This document shows, one piece after another, positions 22,988-31,116 of a stretch of DNA of 38,076 bases. The translations under genes and the position numbers were made by a program. Source of the stretch: an uncultured Clostridia bacterium (GTDB taxonomy: Bacteria > Bacillota > Clostridia > Oscillospirales > Ruminococcaceae); assembly GCA_947624555.1 (NCBI GenBank), contig CANQKW010000014.1, forward strand, positions 1 through 38,076. Direction: 5' to 3'. How positions within the stretch are numbered: the first letter of the stretch is position 1; each line of letters starts with the position of its first letter. Below the pieces are notes generated by a model that searched no databases, was not told where the DNA came from, and worked only from the letters and a program-made list of their open reading frames with translations.

Positions 22988-23611
22988 ATGTGTATCACCT
23001 TTACCGTAAACGACACAAAAATAGTCCACGATGCCGGAAGTCAAACCATAGTAGCAGGAAGCAGCGGAGAGGTAAAAGCAAAATTTTCGTTTGACAGCTC
23101 GTGGGAACTTTTTGATATCGTCATCATCTTCAGCAATAACAATATGAAGAAACGCGATATTAAACCTATACGGTACAGCGGAGAACCTGTTAATATACCC
23201 GATGATGCCCTCGTAGCAGGAAAGCTCTATGTATCGGTTGTAGGTTTTTCAATCAACGGGAAACGCAAGACTACCCAAAAATGGGATATGACGCAAGCCA
23301 TAACCATACAAGAATGCGGACTTCTCGGTTGCAGCGATATTCTTAGGGGTTTTGCTACTGAAAACAAGAGAATGGTAAGTGATGAAGACATTGCGACCGA
23401 CCAGCAGAATAAGGAAATGATTGAAGAAGTTTTCGGAGTAAAGCCCGAAGAAGACAGCAATGGCGATAGCCACGAACCATCTGAAGGCGGTGAATATAAG
23501 CCGCTCGAACCCTTTGATGTTGTCGTTGCTACTGATGACGAAAATCGTGAACTTATTGAGTCTGTTTTCGGTCCAAAAGAACAAACTGTCAAAACGCGAT
23601 TAGGCAGCTAA
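22988..23611 (+). CDS. Structural protein with two copies of a 15-residue C-terminal motif
   Basis: 207 residues. The first 115 are beta-rich (VNDTKIVHDAGSQTIVAGS, FDSSWELFDIVIIFSN, LVAGKLYVSVVGFSING), like small beta-sandwich domains of Firmicutes phage baseplate or fibre-adaptor proteins. The tail region holds two copies of a motif, ATDQQNKEMIEEVFG (23393-23437) and ATDDENRELIESVFG (23528-23572), joined by an acidic linker. The same motif ends three other fibre-like proteins in the window. Placement between head-tail connector genes is unusual and hints at a head or neck fibre. Exact role unknown. Confidence 0.7.
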   Translation: MCITFTVNDTKIVHDAGSQTIVAGSSGEVKAKFSFDSSWELFDIVIIFSNNNMKKRDIKPIRYSGEPVNIPDDALVAGKLYVSVVGFSINGKRKTTQKWDMTQAITIQECGLLGCSDILRGFATENKRMVSDEDIATDQQNKEMIEEVFGVKPEEDSNGDSHEPSEGGEYKPLEPFDVVVATDDENRELIESVFGPKEQTVKTRLGS

Positions 23612-23638
23612 AATTAAGACTTATGGGAGGAATAAATA

Positions 23639-24217
23639 ATGGCAATTTCATCAGGCAAACTCCAGACGGTTGAGCAATCCAAAGAGCAACTCGAAAGAGT
23701 AAAGTACGAACTTGACAAAAAGGCAAATACAGACGGTGTGTATACAAAGCAGGAAGTCGACTCCAAAATCGGCACAATTTATAAGCCTGCCGGTTCGGTA
23801 AATTTCTCCGAACTTCCCACCGCTGATGAGGCACACCTCGGATTTGTATACAACATTAACGACGAGTTCACTACAACCGAGGATTTTATCGATGGCGTAG
23901 GCAAGAAGTACCCTGCCAGTACAAATGTCGTAATTGTCACTAACAATAGTGAGGATTACAAGTACGACGTTCTGTCCGGTTTTATCGACACAAGCGAATT
24001 TGTTAAGAAAGACGGCAATAAGGTGCTGTCTGATGAGAACTACACTCCTGAAGATAAGTCTAAGGTTGAAAGCGTTTCTGAAGGAGCAAACAAAGTCGAA
24101 AAAAGCGAAACGCTTGGCAATATCAAAATAGACGGTGAAGAAACTACGCTTTTCAGTGTTGCTTCCGACGAGGAAAATGATGCAATGATTGAAACAATTT
24201 TCGGAACGAAAAGCTGA
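23639..24217 (+). CDS. Fibre-like protein, possible head fibre
   Basis: 192 residues. A helical N terminus (EQSKEQLERVKYELDKKA, YTKQEVDSKI) leads into a domain with IYKPAGSVNFSELPTADEA and GFVYNINDEFTT, then FVKKDGNKVLSDENYTPEDK. This pattern is shared with tail-fibre proteins and recalls head-fibre proteins of phi29 type. It is a clear paralogue of the protein at 36516 (same order YKP-G...ELP...VYN...FTT...GKKYPA-TNVVIV). It ends with the 15-residue motif ASDEENDAMIETIFG. It is followed by a hairpin and a 141-bp gap. Confidence 0.75.
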   Translation: MAISSGKLQTVEQSKEQLERVKYELDKKANTDGVYTKQEVDSKIGTIYKPAGSVNFSELPTADEAHLGFVYNINDEFTTTEDFIDGVGKKYPASTNVVIVTNNSEDYKYDVLSGFIDTSEFVKKDGNKVLSDENYTPEDKSKVESVSEGANKVEKSETLGNIKIDGEETTLFSVASDEENDAMIETIFGTKS

Positions 24218-24252
24218 TTTTCATTAAGTCCGTCAAACGTTATGTCACCCTG

Positions 24253-24279
24253 CGGGGCAATGGTTAAACTGTTGCCCCG
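24253..24279 (+). terminator. Stem-loop in the gap before the head-closure gene
   Basis: CGGGGCAA and TTGCCCCG form a perfect 8-bp stem with an 11-base loop in the 141-bp gap. The following bases (TTATGTTTATG) are T-rich but not a run. Probably a weak terminator or processing site after the fibre-like pair. The rest of the gap up to the GGAGG at about 24348 shows nothing else. Confidence 0.55.
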
Positions 24280-24358
24280 TTATGTTTATGATTATATGTA
24301 AAACGAAAAGGTAAACTCTGCAAATGCGAATGTTGCTTGAACCTATGGAGGCGAGTAA

Positions 24359-24778
24359 ATGGGATTTAGTTTCTTTAAGTCCACATACACCATAAGGCGA
24401 TTTAGCAGTCAAGACACCGAAATTATAGACGGGTATGCCCATACGTTTTATGAAGATATAGACGGCGTTGTCCTAAATGTTCAGCCCGACGGGCAGGATA
24501 ATCTTCAGGCAAAAGAAGAAGGAGAGCGCCGCTCGAGAAAACTGAAAACCTACGGCGATTTTCCCTTTACATCTTCCAATCAGGCTACAGGTCAGCGTGG
24601 AGATTGGCTTTTCTATAAAGGCTCGTGGTATGAATGCATTAGTGCTGTAATATGGGACCATACACCACTTGCTCATTGCAGAGGAGAGTTTGTAGAAATC
24701 CCTGACTCTGAAACAGACCCCATTTTGGCAGAAGAAATCCAAAATGTAGAATGGAGTGATGAATGTGACCCTTTCTGA
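24359..24778 (+). CDS. Putative head-closure/neck protein
   Basis: 139 residues with TATGGAGGCGAGTAA upstream. It opens FSFFKSTYTIRRFSSQD and contains GQRGDWLFYKGSWYECISAV, a beta-barrel-like pattern of head-closure (stopper) proteins that sit between gp10-like and tail-terminator genes. The last 14 residues are acidic. The next gene overlaps its 3' end in another frame. The call is mainly positional. Confidence 0.6.
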   Translation: MGFSFFKSTYTIRRFSSQDTEIIDGYAHTFYEDIDGVVLNVQPDGQDNLQAKEEGERRSRKLKTYGDFPFTSSNQATGQRGDWLFYKGSWYECISAVIWDHTPLAHCRGEFVEIPDSETDPILAEEIQNVEWSDECDPF

Positions 24779-25499
24779 GGCAAAGAGATTTTTCAGAAAC
24801 TTAACCGCTCGATATTTTAAGGATGCAAATGTGATTTATTCCAATCAAAGTCACGCTGTTAAGCCGACATCAAAGCCTCTCGTCACCATAGCCTTCGGTA
24901 ATATAAAACGACCTATAAACCCTCCTACAATAATAGTTGACGGTCGCCCTGTCAGTTATTATCCTACTGTCGTTACTGCAACGGTTAATTTGTTCACTCA
25001 CGGAAGAAAAATAGAAATAGCAAAAGGCATTACTCCTGCTTATGAAGATACAGCGACCGAAGATCTTGCAAGTTTTTTGGACTTTCTTAATTCGGAGGTT
25101 GCAATAACGCTTTGCAGTGAGAACGATATAGCAGTAATTGTACCGAATGATGTGATGACGCTCAGTGGACTTATAAATGATGTTATATATGAATACCGAG
25201 CAAAGGCTGAAGTTGAAATAAGGTTCACATCAACAGCTGCAGGTTATTCCGGAACGCTTCCTGCGGAAAGCGTCTCTATAACAGTCCCAGAACCGCAGCC
25301 TATGCCCGAACAAGAAAGCAGAAGCAAGGGCTTTTTTGGGGCTACCGAACTGTACGATAGCCCTAAGCCCACAGAGTCTGTAACTCCTAAACCTGTAACT
25401 TCTCCAAGCGGAGGAAATAATGAGGATTTCATAAGCGAGGAGGATTATTACTTCACAAATGTTGTCATAAGCGGCAAAAAAGTAAAGCCTGATGAATGA
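24765..25499 (+). CDS. Tail terminator/neck protein
   Basis: 244 residues if begun at GTG 24765 (GGAG eight bases upstream); ATG 24759 and GTG 24756 are alternatives. It overlaps the head-closure gene. VIYSNQSHAVKPTSKPLVTI, YYPTVVTATVNLFTHGRK and LINDVIYEYRAKAEVEIRFT match phage neck-terminator proteins (LIC_12616-type), which cap the tail tube and bind the head. The last 70 residues are Pro/Ser-rich and probably flexible. It precedes the sheath gene, as expected. Confidence 0.7.
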   Translation: MTLSEAKRFFRNLTARYFKDANVIYSNQSHAVKPTSKPLVTIAFGNIKRPINPPTIIVDGRPVSYYPTVVTATVNLFTHGRKIEIAKGITPAYEDTATEDLASFLDFLNSEVAITLCSENDIAVIVPNDVMTLSGLINDVIYEYRAKAEVEIRFTSTAAGYSGTLPAESVSITVPEPQPMPEQESRSKGFFGATELYDSPKPTESVTPKPVTSPSGGNNEDFISEEDYYFTNVVISGKKVKPDE

Positions 25500-25532
25500 T
25501 TTCGCTAGTCATCATCGGAAAAGGAGGAAAAA

Positions 25533-26663
25533 ATGAGCGATAACCTTGATATGCTTGCAAGAGTTGACATTACTTTGAACACGCCTATTTCAAACAATGC
25601 CAACTTCGGGAACAATCTTATTATAGGACCTGCGCCCAGCAAAGGAGCAGTGAAAGATATACCTCTCATAGGTGTCTATAATAAGCTTGAAGATGTTATA
25701 GCGCTCGGCTACGTGGCTACAGGAGAAGATGCAGACCCTGTAGGAGTAGCCGCTCGCATAGCATTTTCTCAATCGCCAAAACCAAGAGAAGTCTACATCG
25801 CTATTGTTGGCGGTGAAACAGTTGATGGCGATTTACACGAGCCTGTTAAATTAACTGTAATAGATGTTCTCAACAGAGCTCTTTCGGTTGACGGATGGTA
25901 TTGTATACAGTCCGTGGGACTTAGCCGTGAGGAAGTGAAAGAGATTATAGAGTGGACTGAGACCCAGAGTAAACTCCATGGGTACATTGAAACAAACCCC
26001 GATGACCCTATTGTTGAACCTAACAAATACTTCAGAAGTTATGCTGTTTATCCTTGCACCGAGGAAGGACAGGATAATGCGAACATTCCTCTCGAAAACA
26101 AATACGGTATGTCCATAGCAATGGCTGTAAAAGCAATGAGCATTCACGCAGGAGGAGAAACTTGGGCAAACAAGACGCTTGCTACTGTATCTCCGTCGAA
26201 ACTTAGCTCAACGTTCATAAAGACGCTTGAAACTAACAACATCAGTTGGGTGTGCAATATTGCTTCTAAAAACGTTACTCTTGGCGGTAAAACAAGCGGC
26301 GGCGAGTGGATTGATGTTATACGTTTTCGAGACTGGCTACAAAACGATATGCAGGTACGTATCGTAAATCTGCTTGTCGTAAACCCCAAAATTCCGTACA
26401 CCGACAAAGGAATAGGACTTGTTGAAAACCAAATGTTGGCGTCTCTTAAAGACGGGCAGAAATACGGAGGTATCGCTGAGTCGGAGTTTGACGAGTACGG
26501 AAACGAGATAAAAGGATATGTCACATCTGTACCGCTTGCGGCAAGTATACCAAGCACTGCAAAAAACACAAGAACTCTGACTGATTGTAAATTCTCGGCA
26601 AGACTTTCAGGCGCAATCCACCTTGTAGAAATTACAGGTGAGCTCACATACGAGAACTTGTAA
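25533..26663 (+). CDS. Contractile tail sheath protein (DUF3383-like)
   Basis: 376 residues. NNLIIGPAPSKGAVKDIPLI and DVIALGYVATGEDADPVGVAARIAF near the N terminus are typical of sheath proteins. KPREVYIAIVGG gives the central strand, and the C-terminal domain ends AIHLVEITGELTYENL as in DUF3383 sheaths. A sheath makes this a myovirus-type phage: contraction drives the tube through the cell wall. AAGGAGG ribosome site. The tube gene follows 14 bases after. Confidence 0.85.
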   Translation: MSDNLDMLARVDITLNTPISNNANFGNNLIIGPAPSKGAVKDIPLIGVYNKLEDVIALGYVATGEDADPVGVAARIAFSQSPKPREVYIAIVGGETVDGDLHEPVKLTVIDVLNRALSVDGWYCIQSVGLSREEVKEIIEWTETQSKLHGYIETNPDDPIVEPNKYFRSYAVYPCTEEGQDNANIPLENKYGMSIAMAVKAMSIHAGGETWANKTLATVSPSKLSSTFIKTLETNNISWVCNIASKNVTLGGKTSGGEWIDVIRFRDWLQNDMQVRIVNLLVVNPKIPYTDKGIGLVENQMLASLKDGQKYGGIAESEFDEYGNEIKGYVTSVPLAASIPSTAKNTRTLTDCKFSARLSGAIHLVEITGELTYENL

Positions 26664-26677
26664 GGAGGAATTAAGAT

Positions 26678-27100
26678 ATGGCAAACGGTACAATCAAGAC
26701 TTATAATCCCAAGCAGATAGTAGCTTCGTGGGGCAGTCATATCATCGGTGGCTGGGCTGACGACAGCTTTATCACCATTGAGGCTTCCGGTGAAGGAATA
26801 ACTAAGAAAGTTGGATGCGACGGAGAAATTGTTCGTTCCATTTCTCCCGATAACACTTACAAGGTTAAGTTCTCTCTGCTTCAAACCAGTAGCAGCAACA
26901 CCTATTTCAATCAGATGGCAAATGTCGACAGAGAGTCAGGTGAAGGTATGCAGCCTCTCACTATTAAAGACCTTAAAGGCACTCTTTTGTTCAGTACGGA
27001 GGCGGCGTGGATCATCAAAAAGCCGTCAATCACCCGCGGCAAGTCTGACAGCAACAGAGAGTGGGAATTTGACACCGGCGATGCAACTCTTGATGAATAA
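26678..27100 (+). CDS. Tail tube protein (DUF3277-like)
   Basis: 140 residues of beta-rich sequence. IKTYNPKQIVASWGSHIIGG, the central FSLLQTSSSNTYFNQMANVD and the C-terminal REWEFDTGDATLDE follow the DUF3277 family, which forms the inner tail tube. Order sheath-tube-chaperone is conserved in contractile tails. GGAGGAATTAAGAT provides the ribosome site. Confidence 0.82.
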   Translation: MANGTIKTYNPKQIVASWGSHIIGGWADDSFITIEASGEGITKKVGCDGEIVRSISPDNTYKVKFSLLQTSSSNTYFNQMANVDRESGEGMQPLTIKDLKGTLLFSTEAAWIIKKPSITRGKSDSNREWEFDTGDATLDE

Positions 27101-27119
27101 TGTTTGGAGGTAACTCATT

Positions 27120-27620
27120 ATGTCACTCAGTCAACTTGATTTCCATAGCAAGACTATCGGGAAGAACACTTTTTATATCAGACCGCTCCCTGCGTTCAAG
27201 GCAGCAAATCTCAGCGGAGAATTAGTTGCTGTACTTATGCCGCTTTTATCCGGCATAGTGCCGCTCGTAAGCAGCGATAAAGGGATAGAAGATCTGATGT
27301 CCGACGAAGTTGCTCCCGTTGTTACGGGAGCTTTTTCCACTCTTTCCGGAGACAAGGTTGAATCGCTTCTCAAGAAGCTCCTTATTCAAGGAAAAACTAT
27401 ATCGGTAATTACTTCTGACGGAGATAAGGAAGCAACACTCCTCACTGAAGACTTGGCTAATGAAATATTCTGCTCAAATGTTCAGGATATGTTTGTTTTG
27501 GCGTATGAGGTTATAAAAACAAACTTCGGCGGTTTTTTCGACAAAATCTCCGTCCTGTCTGGACCCCTTATCGCCAAGATGACGGAGAAGACAACTCCCT
27601 TGATAAATACGGCAAACTAG
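27120..27620 (+). CDS. Tail assembly chaperone, short product
   Basis: 166 residues, functionally like lambda gpG. IGKNTFYIRPLPAFKAANLS at the start and a helical remainder are typical of tail assembly chaperones located between tube and tape measure. Near its end the codons GGT TTT TTC form a T-TTT-TTC slippery heptamer (27533-27539), allowing a longer product. The stop is TAG at 27618-27620. Confidence 0.85.
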   Translation: MSLSQLDFHSKTIGKNTFYIRPLPAFKAANLSGELVAVLMPLLSGIVPLVSSDKGIEDLMSDEVAPVVTGAFSTLSGDKVESLLKKLLIQGKTISVITSDGDKEATLLTEDLANEIFCSNVQDMFVLAYEVIKTNFGGFFDKISVLSGPLIAKMTEKTTPLINTAN

Positions 27621-27814
27621 ATATAGAAGCCTCCGGGCTGTCCGACCTCGAAATCAGGATGTATATTTTGATAAAGGCTCGCCTCGCATCAATGGAGGAA
27701 CTTAAAACCTGTTACACGCTTGATGAGGCGTTGAACCTTTGGACATTATTTCAAATGGAGAATGATATACAAGCAGCTAAGGCTGATGAACTTTCGCATG
27801 AGATGAAGGGGTGA
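27120..27814 (+). CDS. Tail assembly chaperone, frameshifted long product
   Basis: Joins 27120-27539 to the -1 frame (from 27539) ending TGA 27812-27814. The added 90-odd residues read VWTPYRQDDGEDNSLDKYGK, then LEIRMYILIKARLASMEE and LDEALNLWTLFQMENDIQAA, ending HEMKG. This helical sequence behaves like real protein (lambda gpT-like half that binds the tape measure). There is no ribosome site for a separate start at ATG 27659, which favours recoding. The tape-measure gene begins at or just after the stop. Confidence 0.8.
27533..27539 (+). promoter_or_regulatory. -1 ribosomal frameshift site TTTTTTC
   Basis: T-TTT-TTC fits the X-XXY-YYZ slippery pattern in the zero frame of the chaperone gene. 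The -1 frame is open from here to 27814 while the zero frame stops at 27620. This is the conserved gpG/gpGT-type recoding signal in tail chaperones. A downstream stimulatory structure was not modelled. Confidence 0.8.
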
Positions 27815-27819
27815 AACCA

Positions 27820-30174
27820 GTGTCGGTAATTGGAGATATAGGCTTTTTGCTTGGCTTTGATGTGAATGAGGGCTCGGTTAGGAAAGTAGAGAGCACAGTT
27901 AAAAACATTAAAGGAACCATTACAAAAGCTCTCGGAATAATCGGCATAGGTTTCAGTTTAACACAAATGAACGCCCTTGCGGAAGAATTTAACGGTATAA
28001 ACGATAAAATCAATTATACCGTTAAAGGTCTTGCAGACGAAAAGTACGCTCAACAGCAAATTCTGAAGGCTGCCAACGACTCTAAGGCTTCGTACTCGGA
28101 TATGGCTGGAATTGTCACTAACCTTGTCAAATCCAACAGTGAAATGTTCCCCATTGAAGAAGCTACTGCTTTTTCAACATCTGTATTCAAATTGATGACC
28201 GCCGCAGGGCGAGGTTCGGGAGAAATCAACTCCGTGATGAGCGCTCTTAACAGGTCGTTCCAAAAGGGTCAAGTTGAAACCCGTGCTATAAACGTTTTGC
28301 TTATGCAATCTCCGGAAGCTGCTAATTTGCTGGCTGACTCTTTGGGCGTGGCGAAAACACAGCTCTTTGAACTTGCGTCAAAAGGACAGATTTCTGTAGA
28401 ACAGCTGAAAAGCGCATTTATAAATGCGACTGATTCCATAGATGCCGACTTCCAGAACCTTGATTATTCGATAAGTGATGCTGCTCTCAATGTGAGAAAT
28501 TCGTGGGGCTACTTCCTCGACAGCTTTAATTCCACGTTTCATATCACACAGACAATAGCCAAAGGGATAGTTAGGCTCTCTAATATTTGCATAGATGTTG
28601 CGAACAAGATTAAAACAAGGCTTGAGTGGATTGCAGATAAACTTGGCGGAATGAATAATCTTCTGAAACTTGTATCAATTTCTGCCGGAGCTGTTTTCTT
28701 AGCTCTTAACGGCACTAAAATTCTTGACCTTTTCAAAAATCTTGGAAACTCTATAAAAAGCGTTAATTTCAAGATGCTCGGCATAGTTGCCGTAATTGTA
28801 CTTATCGCATTACTCGTCGAAGACTTTGTCGCATTTATCCGAGGCGAAGGAAGTGCTATCGGAAAACTTTTAGGTAAAGCCGGAGTTGATACAGACAAAC
28901 TTAGAAACACTCTGAAAAATCTCAGTTCCAAAATTAAAGAGCTTATAGGATCTGCACTTGAACTTGGCAAAGCATTCGGTACAAAACTCCTTGAAGCCGT
29001 TAAAAATCTAATTCCCGCCCTTCTGGAGATATTGTCAGGTATTTTACCTCCTATTATCAATTTTGTAAAAAACCTAATCCCCTTACTTAGTTCGTTTGTT
29101 AAGTCAATTTTACCGCCGCTTGCAAAATTGATAAGCACAATCATTCCGCTCCTGTTTACTGTTATAAAGTCAATACTTCCGACAGTAATCAAATTAGTCA
29201 AGTCTATATTGCCGATGATATCCAAGATTGCACAGGCTATATTGCCTGTTCTTCTTAACCTCATAGGGGCGATATTATCGGTTATGGCGCAATTCATAGA
29301 GGCTATTCTTCCTGTAGTAATCCAGCTTATTGAAACTATAATTCCGTTAGTTTTGCAAATAATTGAGGCTATTCTTCCTGTTCTTATAGAACTTATCCTC
29401 ACATTGCTGCCGCTTATTATTCAGATCGTTGAAACAATATTGCCTGTAATACTTGAACTGATAACGGCGATTTTGCCTATTATAACACAGATTGTCGAAG
29501 CAATTCTTCCTGTTGTTCTTGAACTCATTACGGCAATATTGCCAATTATCATTCCAATAACTGAGATGATTGCGCAACTTGCTACTGCATTATTGCCCGT
29601 TATAGTATCGCTTCTTGATGCTATTATGCCAATGTTAAATGCGGTCTTAGACGTATTAAAACCGATTTTTGATGTCGTAGGCGGCATTATTGGGGCTATA
29701 TCCAAAGTAGTGGGTTGGGTAACAGGCGGTTTGAGATGGCTTGTAGAGAAAATCTTCGGTGTAAGTGGCTCTGATATTGAATCAGAAGTTAATGGTGTTG
29801 ACGTAGAAGCCGAGAAGAGACAGCACGACGCAGAAACCCCAAAATACGCAAAAGGAACTGACAATTCAGCTGAAACGTTTATTGCAGGCGAGGAAGGTCC
29901 TGAGCTTATTACAGGGCAAAAGGGCAAAAAGGTTTTCACTGCATTTGAAACCGGAAGAATATTTGACGCATTACGTATGTTGCAATCTCCGTCCAAACCT
30001 AGTGTTTCCTCTCTTACTAATACCAGTAGTTCTCGAACGATAAATCAGTACAACAACTTTAAGAGCACATTCAATGGAGACAAAGCAGGTCAGACTAAGA
30101 GTGCAGGAGCAATGAACAAAGCAACAGATGATGCCATTGATACGCTTGCTAGGGCGCTTGCATACACAAGGTAG
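27820..30174 (+). CDS. Tape measure protein
   Basis: 784 residues from GTG 27820 (AAGGGG eight bases upstream; GTG 27811 overlaps that site). Residues ~1-255 are the tape-measure N-terminal domain (TKALGIIGIGFSLTQMNALA, NSVMSALNRSFQKGQVETRA, LGVAKTQLFELASKGQISVE). Residues ~396-622 are 11-residue hydrophobic repeats with Pro at position 4 (for example AILPVVIQLIE). The C-terminal third contains GGLRWLVEKIFGVSGSD, SAETFIAGEEGPELITGQKG and a Ser/Asn-rich tail. The protein sets tail length and probably inserts into the host membrane during injection. Length is short for a myovirus, so the tail is likely short. Confidence 0.93.
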   Translation: MSVIGDIGFLLGFDVNEGSVRKVESTVKNIKGTITKALGIIGIGFSLTQMNALAEEFNGINDKINYTVKGLADEKYAQQQILKAANDSKASYSDMAGIVTNLVKSNSEMFPIEEATAFSTSVFKLMTAAGRGSGEINSVMSALNRSFQKGQVETRAINVLLMQSPEAANLLADSLGVAKTQLFELASKGQISVEQLKSAFINATDSIDADFQNLDYSISDAALNVRNSWGYFLDSFNSTFHITQTIAKGIVRLSNICIDVANKIKTRLEWIADKLGGMNNLLKLVSISAGAVFLALNGTKILDLFKNLGNSIKSVNFKMLGIVAVIVLIALLVEDFVAFIRGEGSAIGKLLGKAGVDTDKLRNTLKNLSSKIKELIGSALELGKAFGTKLLEAVKNLIPALLEILSGILPPIINFVKNLIPLLSSFVKSILPPLAKLISTIIPLLFTVIKSILPTVIKLVKSILPMISKIAQAILPVLLNLIGAILSVMAQFIEAILPVVIQLIETIIPLVLQIIEAILPVLIELILTLLPLIIQIVETILPVILELITAILPIITQIVEAILPVVLELITAILPIIIPITEMIAQLATALLPVIVSLLDAIMPMLNAVLDVLKPIFDVVGGIIGAISKVVGWVTGGLRWLVEKIFGVSGSDIESEVNGVDVEAEKRQHDAETPKYAKGTDNSAETFIAGEEGPELITGQKGKKVFTAFETGRIFDALRMLQSPSKPSVSSLTNTSSSRTINQYNNFKSTFNGDKAGQTKSAGAMNKATDDAIDTLARALAYTR
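29005..29685 (+). repeat. 33-bp coding repeats, 17 tandem plus 3
   Basis: Seventeen consecutive 11-codon units run from 29005 to 29565 (NLIPALLEILS, GILPPIINFVK ... AILPVVLELIT, AILPIIIPITE). A 7-residue spacer follows, then three more units to 29685. Pro is at position 4 in 16 of the 17 tandem units; unit 9 has Ser there. DNA copies have drifted, so the period is conserved at protein level. Confidence 0.85.
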
Positions 30175-30185
30175 GTGATTATAGT

Positions 30186-30773
30186 ATGTCAAGGCAACCA
30201 AAACAGCCTGTAAATATCAATGGTATTGAGTTCGATGCCTTAATTGACCAAAGCATTGAATATTCTGCGCAAGTTCCTGAATACCCGACTGAAAAAGGCT
30301 TTACGGTATCGGACACCATAATTCTTGAAAATGATAGTTTGTCAATGACGCTGTATGTCACAGATACTCCTGTAACGTGGAAAAATCGTTTTGGGGGAGG
30401 CTATGGCAGAGTGGAGCAGGTTGTTAAACAGCTTGAAGAGCTTTACCTTGCCAGAGAACCTGTTACTATCACAACATCAGATGCTGTATATACCGAAATG
30501 GCAATTGTGAGCTATACGATTTCTAAAAGTGCAGATACGGGATATGCAAGAGAAATTCCCATATCTTTTCAGAAAATTGTACGAACAGAGGCAAAAACCG
30601 TCACGATACCGAGCAGTTATGGGAAATCTGGAACTACAGGCGCTTTGGCAGGCACAGCAAGCACTACCACCGAAACAACGAGTGCCGGAACGAGTTCAAG
30701 CAGTAGTTCGTCTGAAACCGAAACAGGTGGGTCTATATTGTATAATGCCGGCAAAAGCATAGGACTTTTATAG
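30186..30773 (+). CDS. Dit-like baseplate/tail protein
   Basis: 195 residues. The N-terminal 135 (VNINGIEFDALIDQSIEYSA, LSMTLYVTDTPVTWKNRF, EIPISFQKIVRTEAKTVTIP) follow the Dit-like N-terminal domain used by contractile phages to link tube and hub. A Ser/Thr/Gly-rich tail of about 45 residues ends GGSILYNAGKSIGLL. It lies between the tape measure and plug genes, which fits a baseplate adaptor. Confidence 0.7.
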   Translation: MSRQPKQPVNINGIEFDALIDQSIEYSAQVPEYPTEKGFTVSDTIILENDSLSMTLYVTDTPVTWKNRFGGGYGRVEQVVKQLEELYLAREPVTITTSDAVYTEMAIVSYTISKSADTGYAREIPISFQKIVRTEAKTVTIPSSYGKSGTTGALAGTASTTTETTSAGTSSSSSSSETETGGSILYNAGKSIGLL

Positions 30774-30783
30774 GAGGCAGAAA

Positions 30784-31101
30784 GTGGCAGATAACAGCTA
30801 CATTATCATTGAGGTTCCCGATATGAATGACAGCTTTTCCAGAGTGGTACTGCAAGGAAAACTGTATTTTATAAGATTTACTTACAACGACACGTTCGGG
30901 TACTGGTCATTTGGAGTATATAACTCCTTGTATGACCCTATAAGAGAAGGCATAAAAATTGTTCCACGGATGGTTCTCAACTTGTTTTGTGGGACAATGG
31001 ATATGCCGAATGGTGTTTTTGGGGTGCTTACGGAACTTGATAAGGTCGGAAGATATGACTTCTTTGAAGGCAAAGCCAAGTTCATATTTTCCCCCGTATG
31101 A
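30784..31101 (+). CDS. Baseplate plug-like protein
   Basis: 105 residues from GTG 30784 with AGGAGGCAGAAA upstream. FSRVVLQGKLYFIRFTYNDT followed by GYWSFGVYN, and DPIREGIKIVPRMVLN, match the small baseplate plug family described from cyanophage Pam3-type tails (all-beta, about 100 residues). It would seal the tube end inside the hub. Confidence 0.75.
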   Translation: MADNSYIIIEVPDMNDSFSRVVLQGKLYFIRFTYNDTFGYWSFGVYNSLYDPIREGIKIVPRMVLNLFCGTMDMPNGVFGVLTELDKVGRYDFFEGKAKFIFSPV

Positions 31102-31116
31102 TAAGCGGAGGTAATT

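Noticed and set aside
29347-29577. Long minus-strand open frames opposite the tape-measure repeats
   Set aside because: They mirror the biased codons of the repeats and give low-complexity proteins without ribosome sites.
29005-29685. CRISPR-like array from the regular 33-bp period
   Set aside because: The repeats are coding, have no spacers and are conserved at protein level and not at DNA level.
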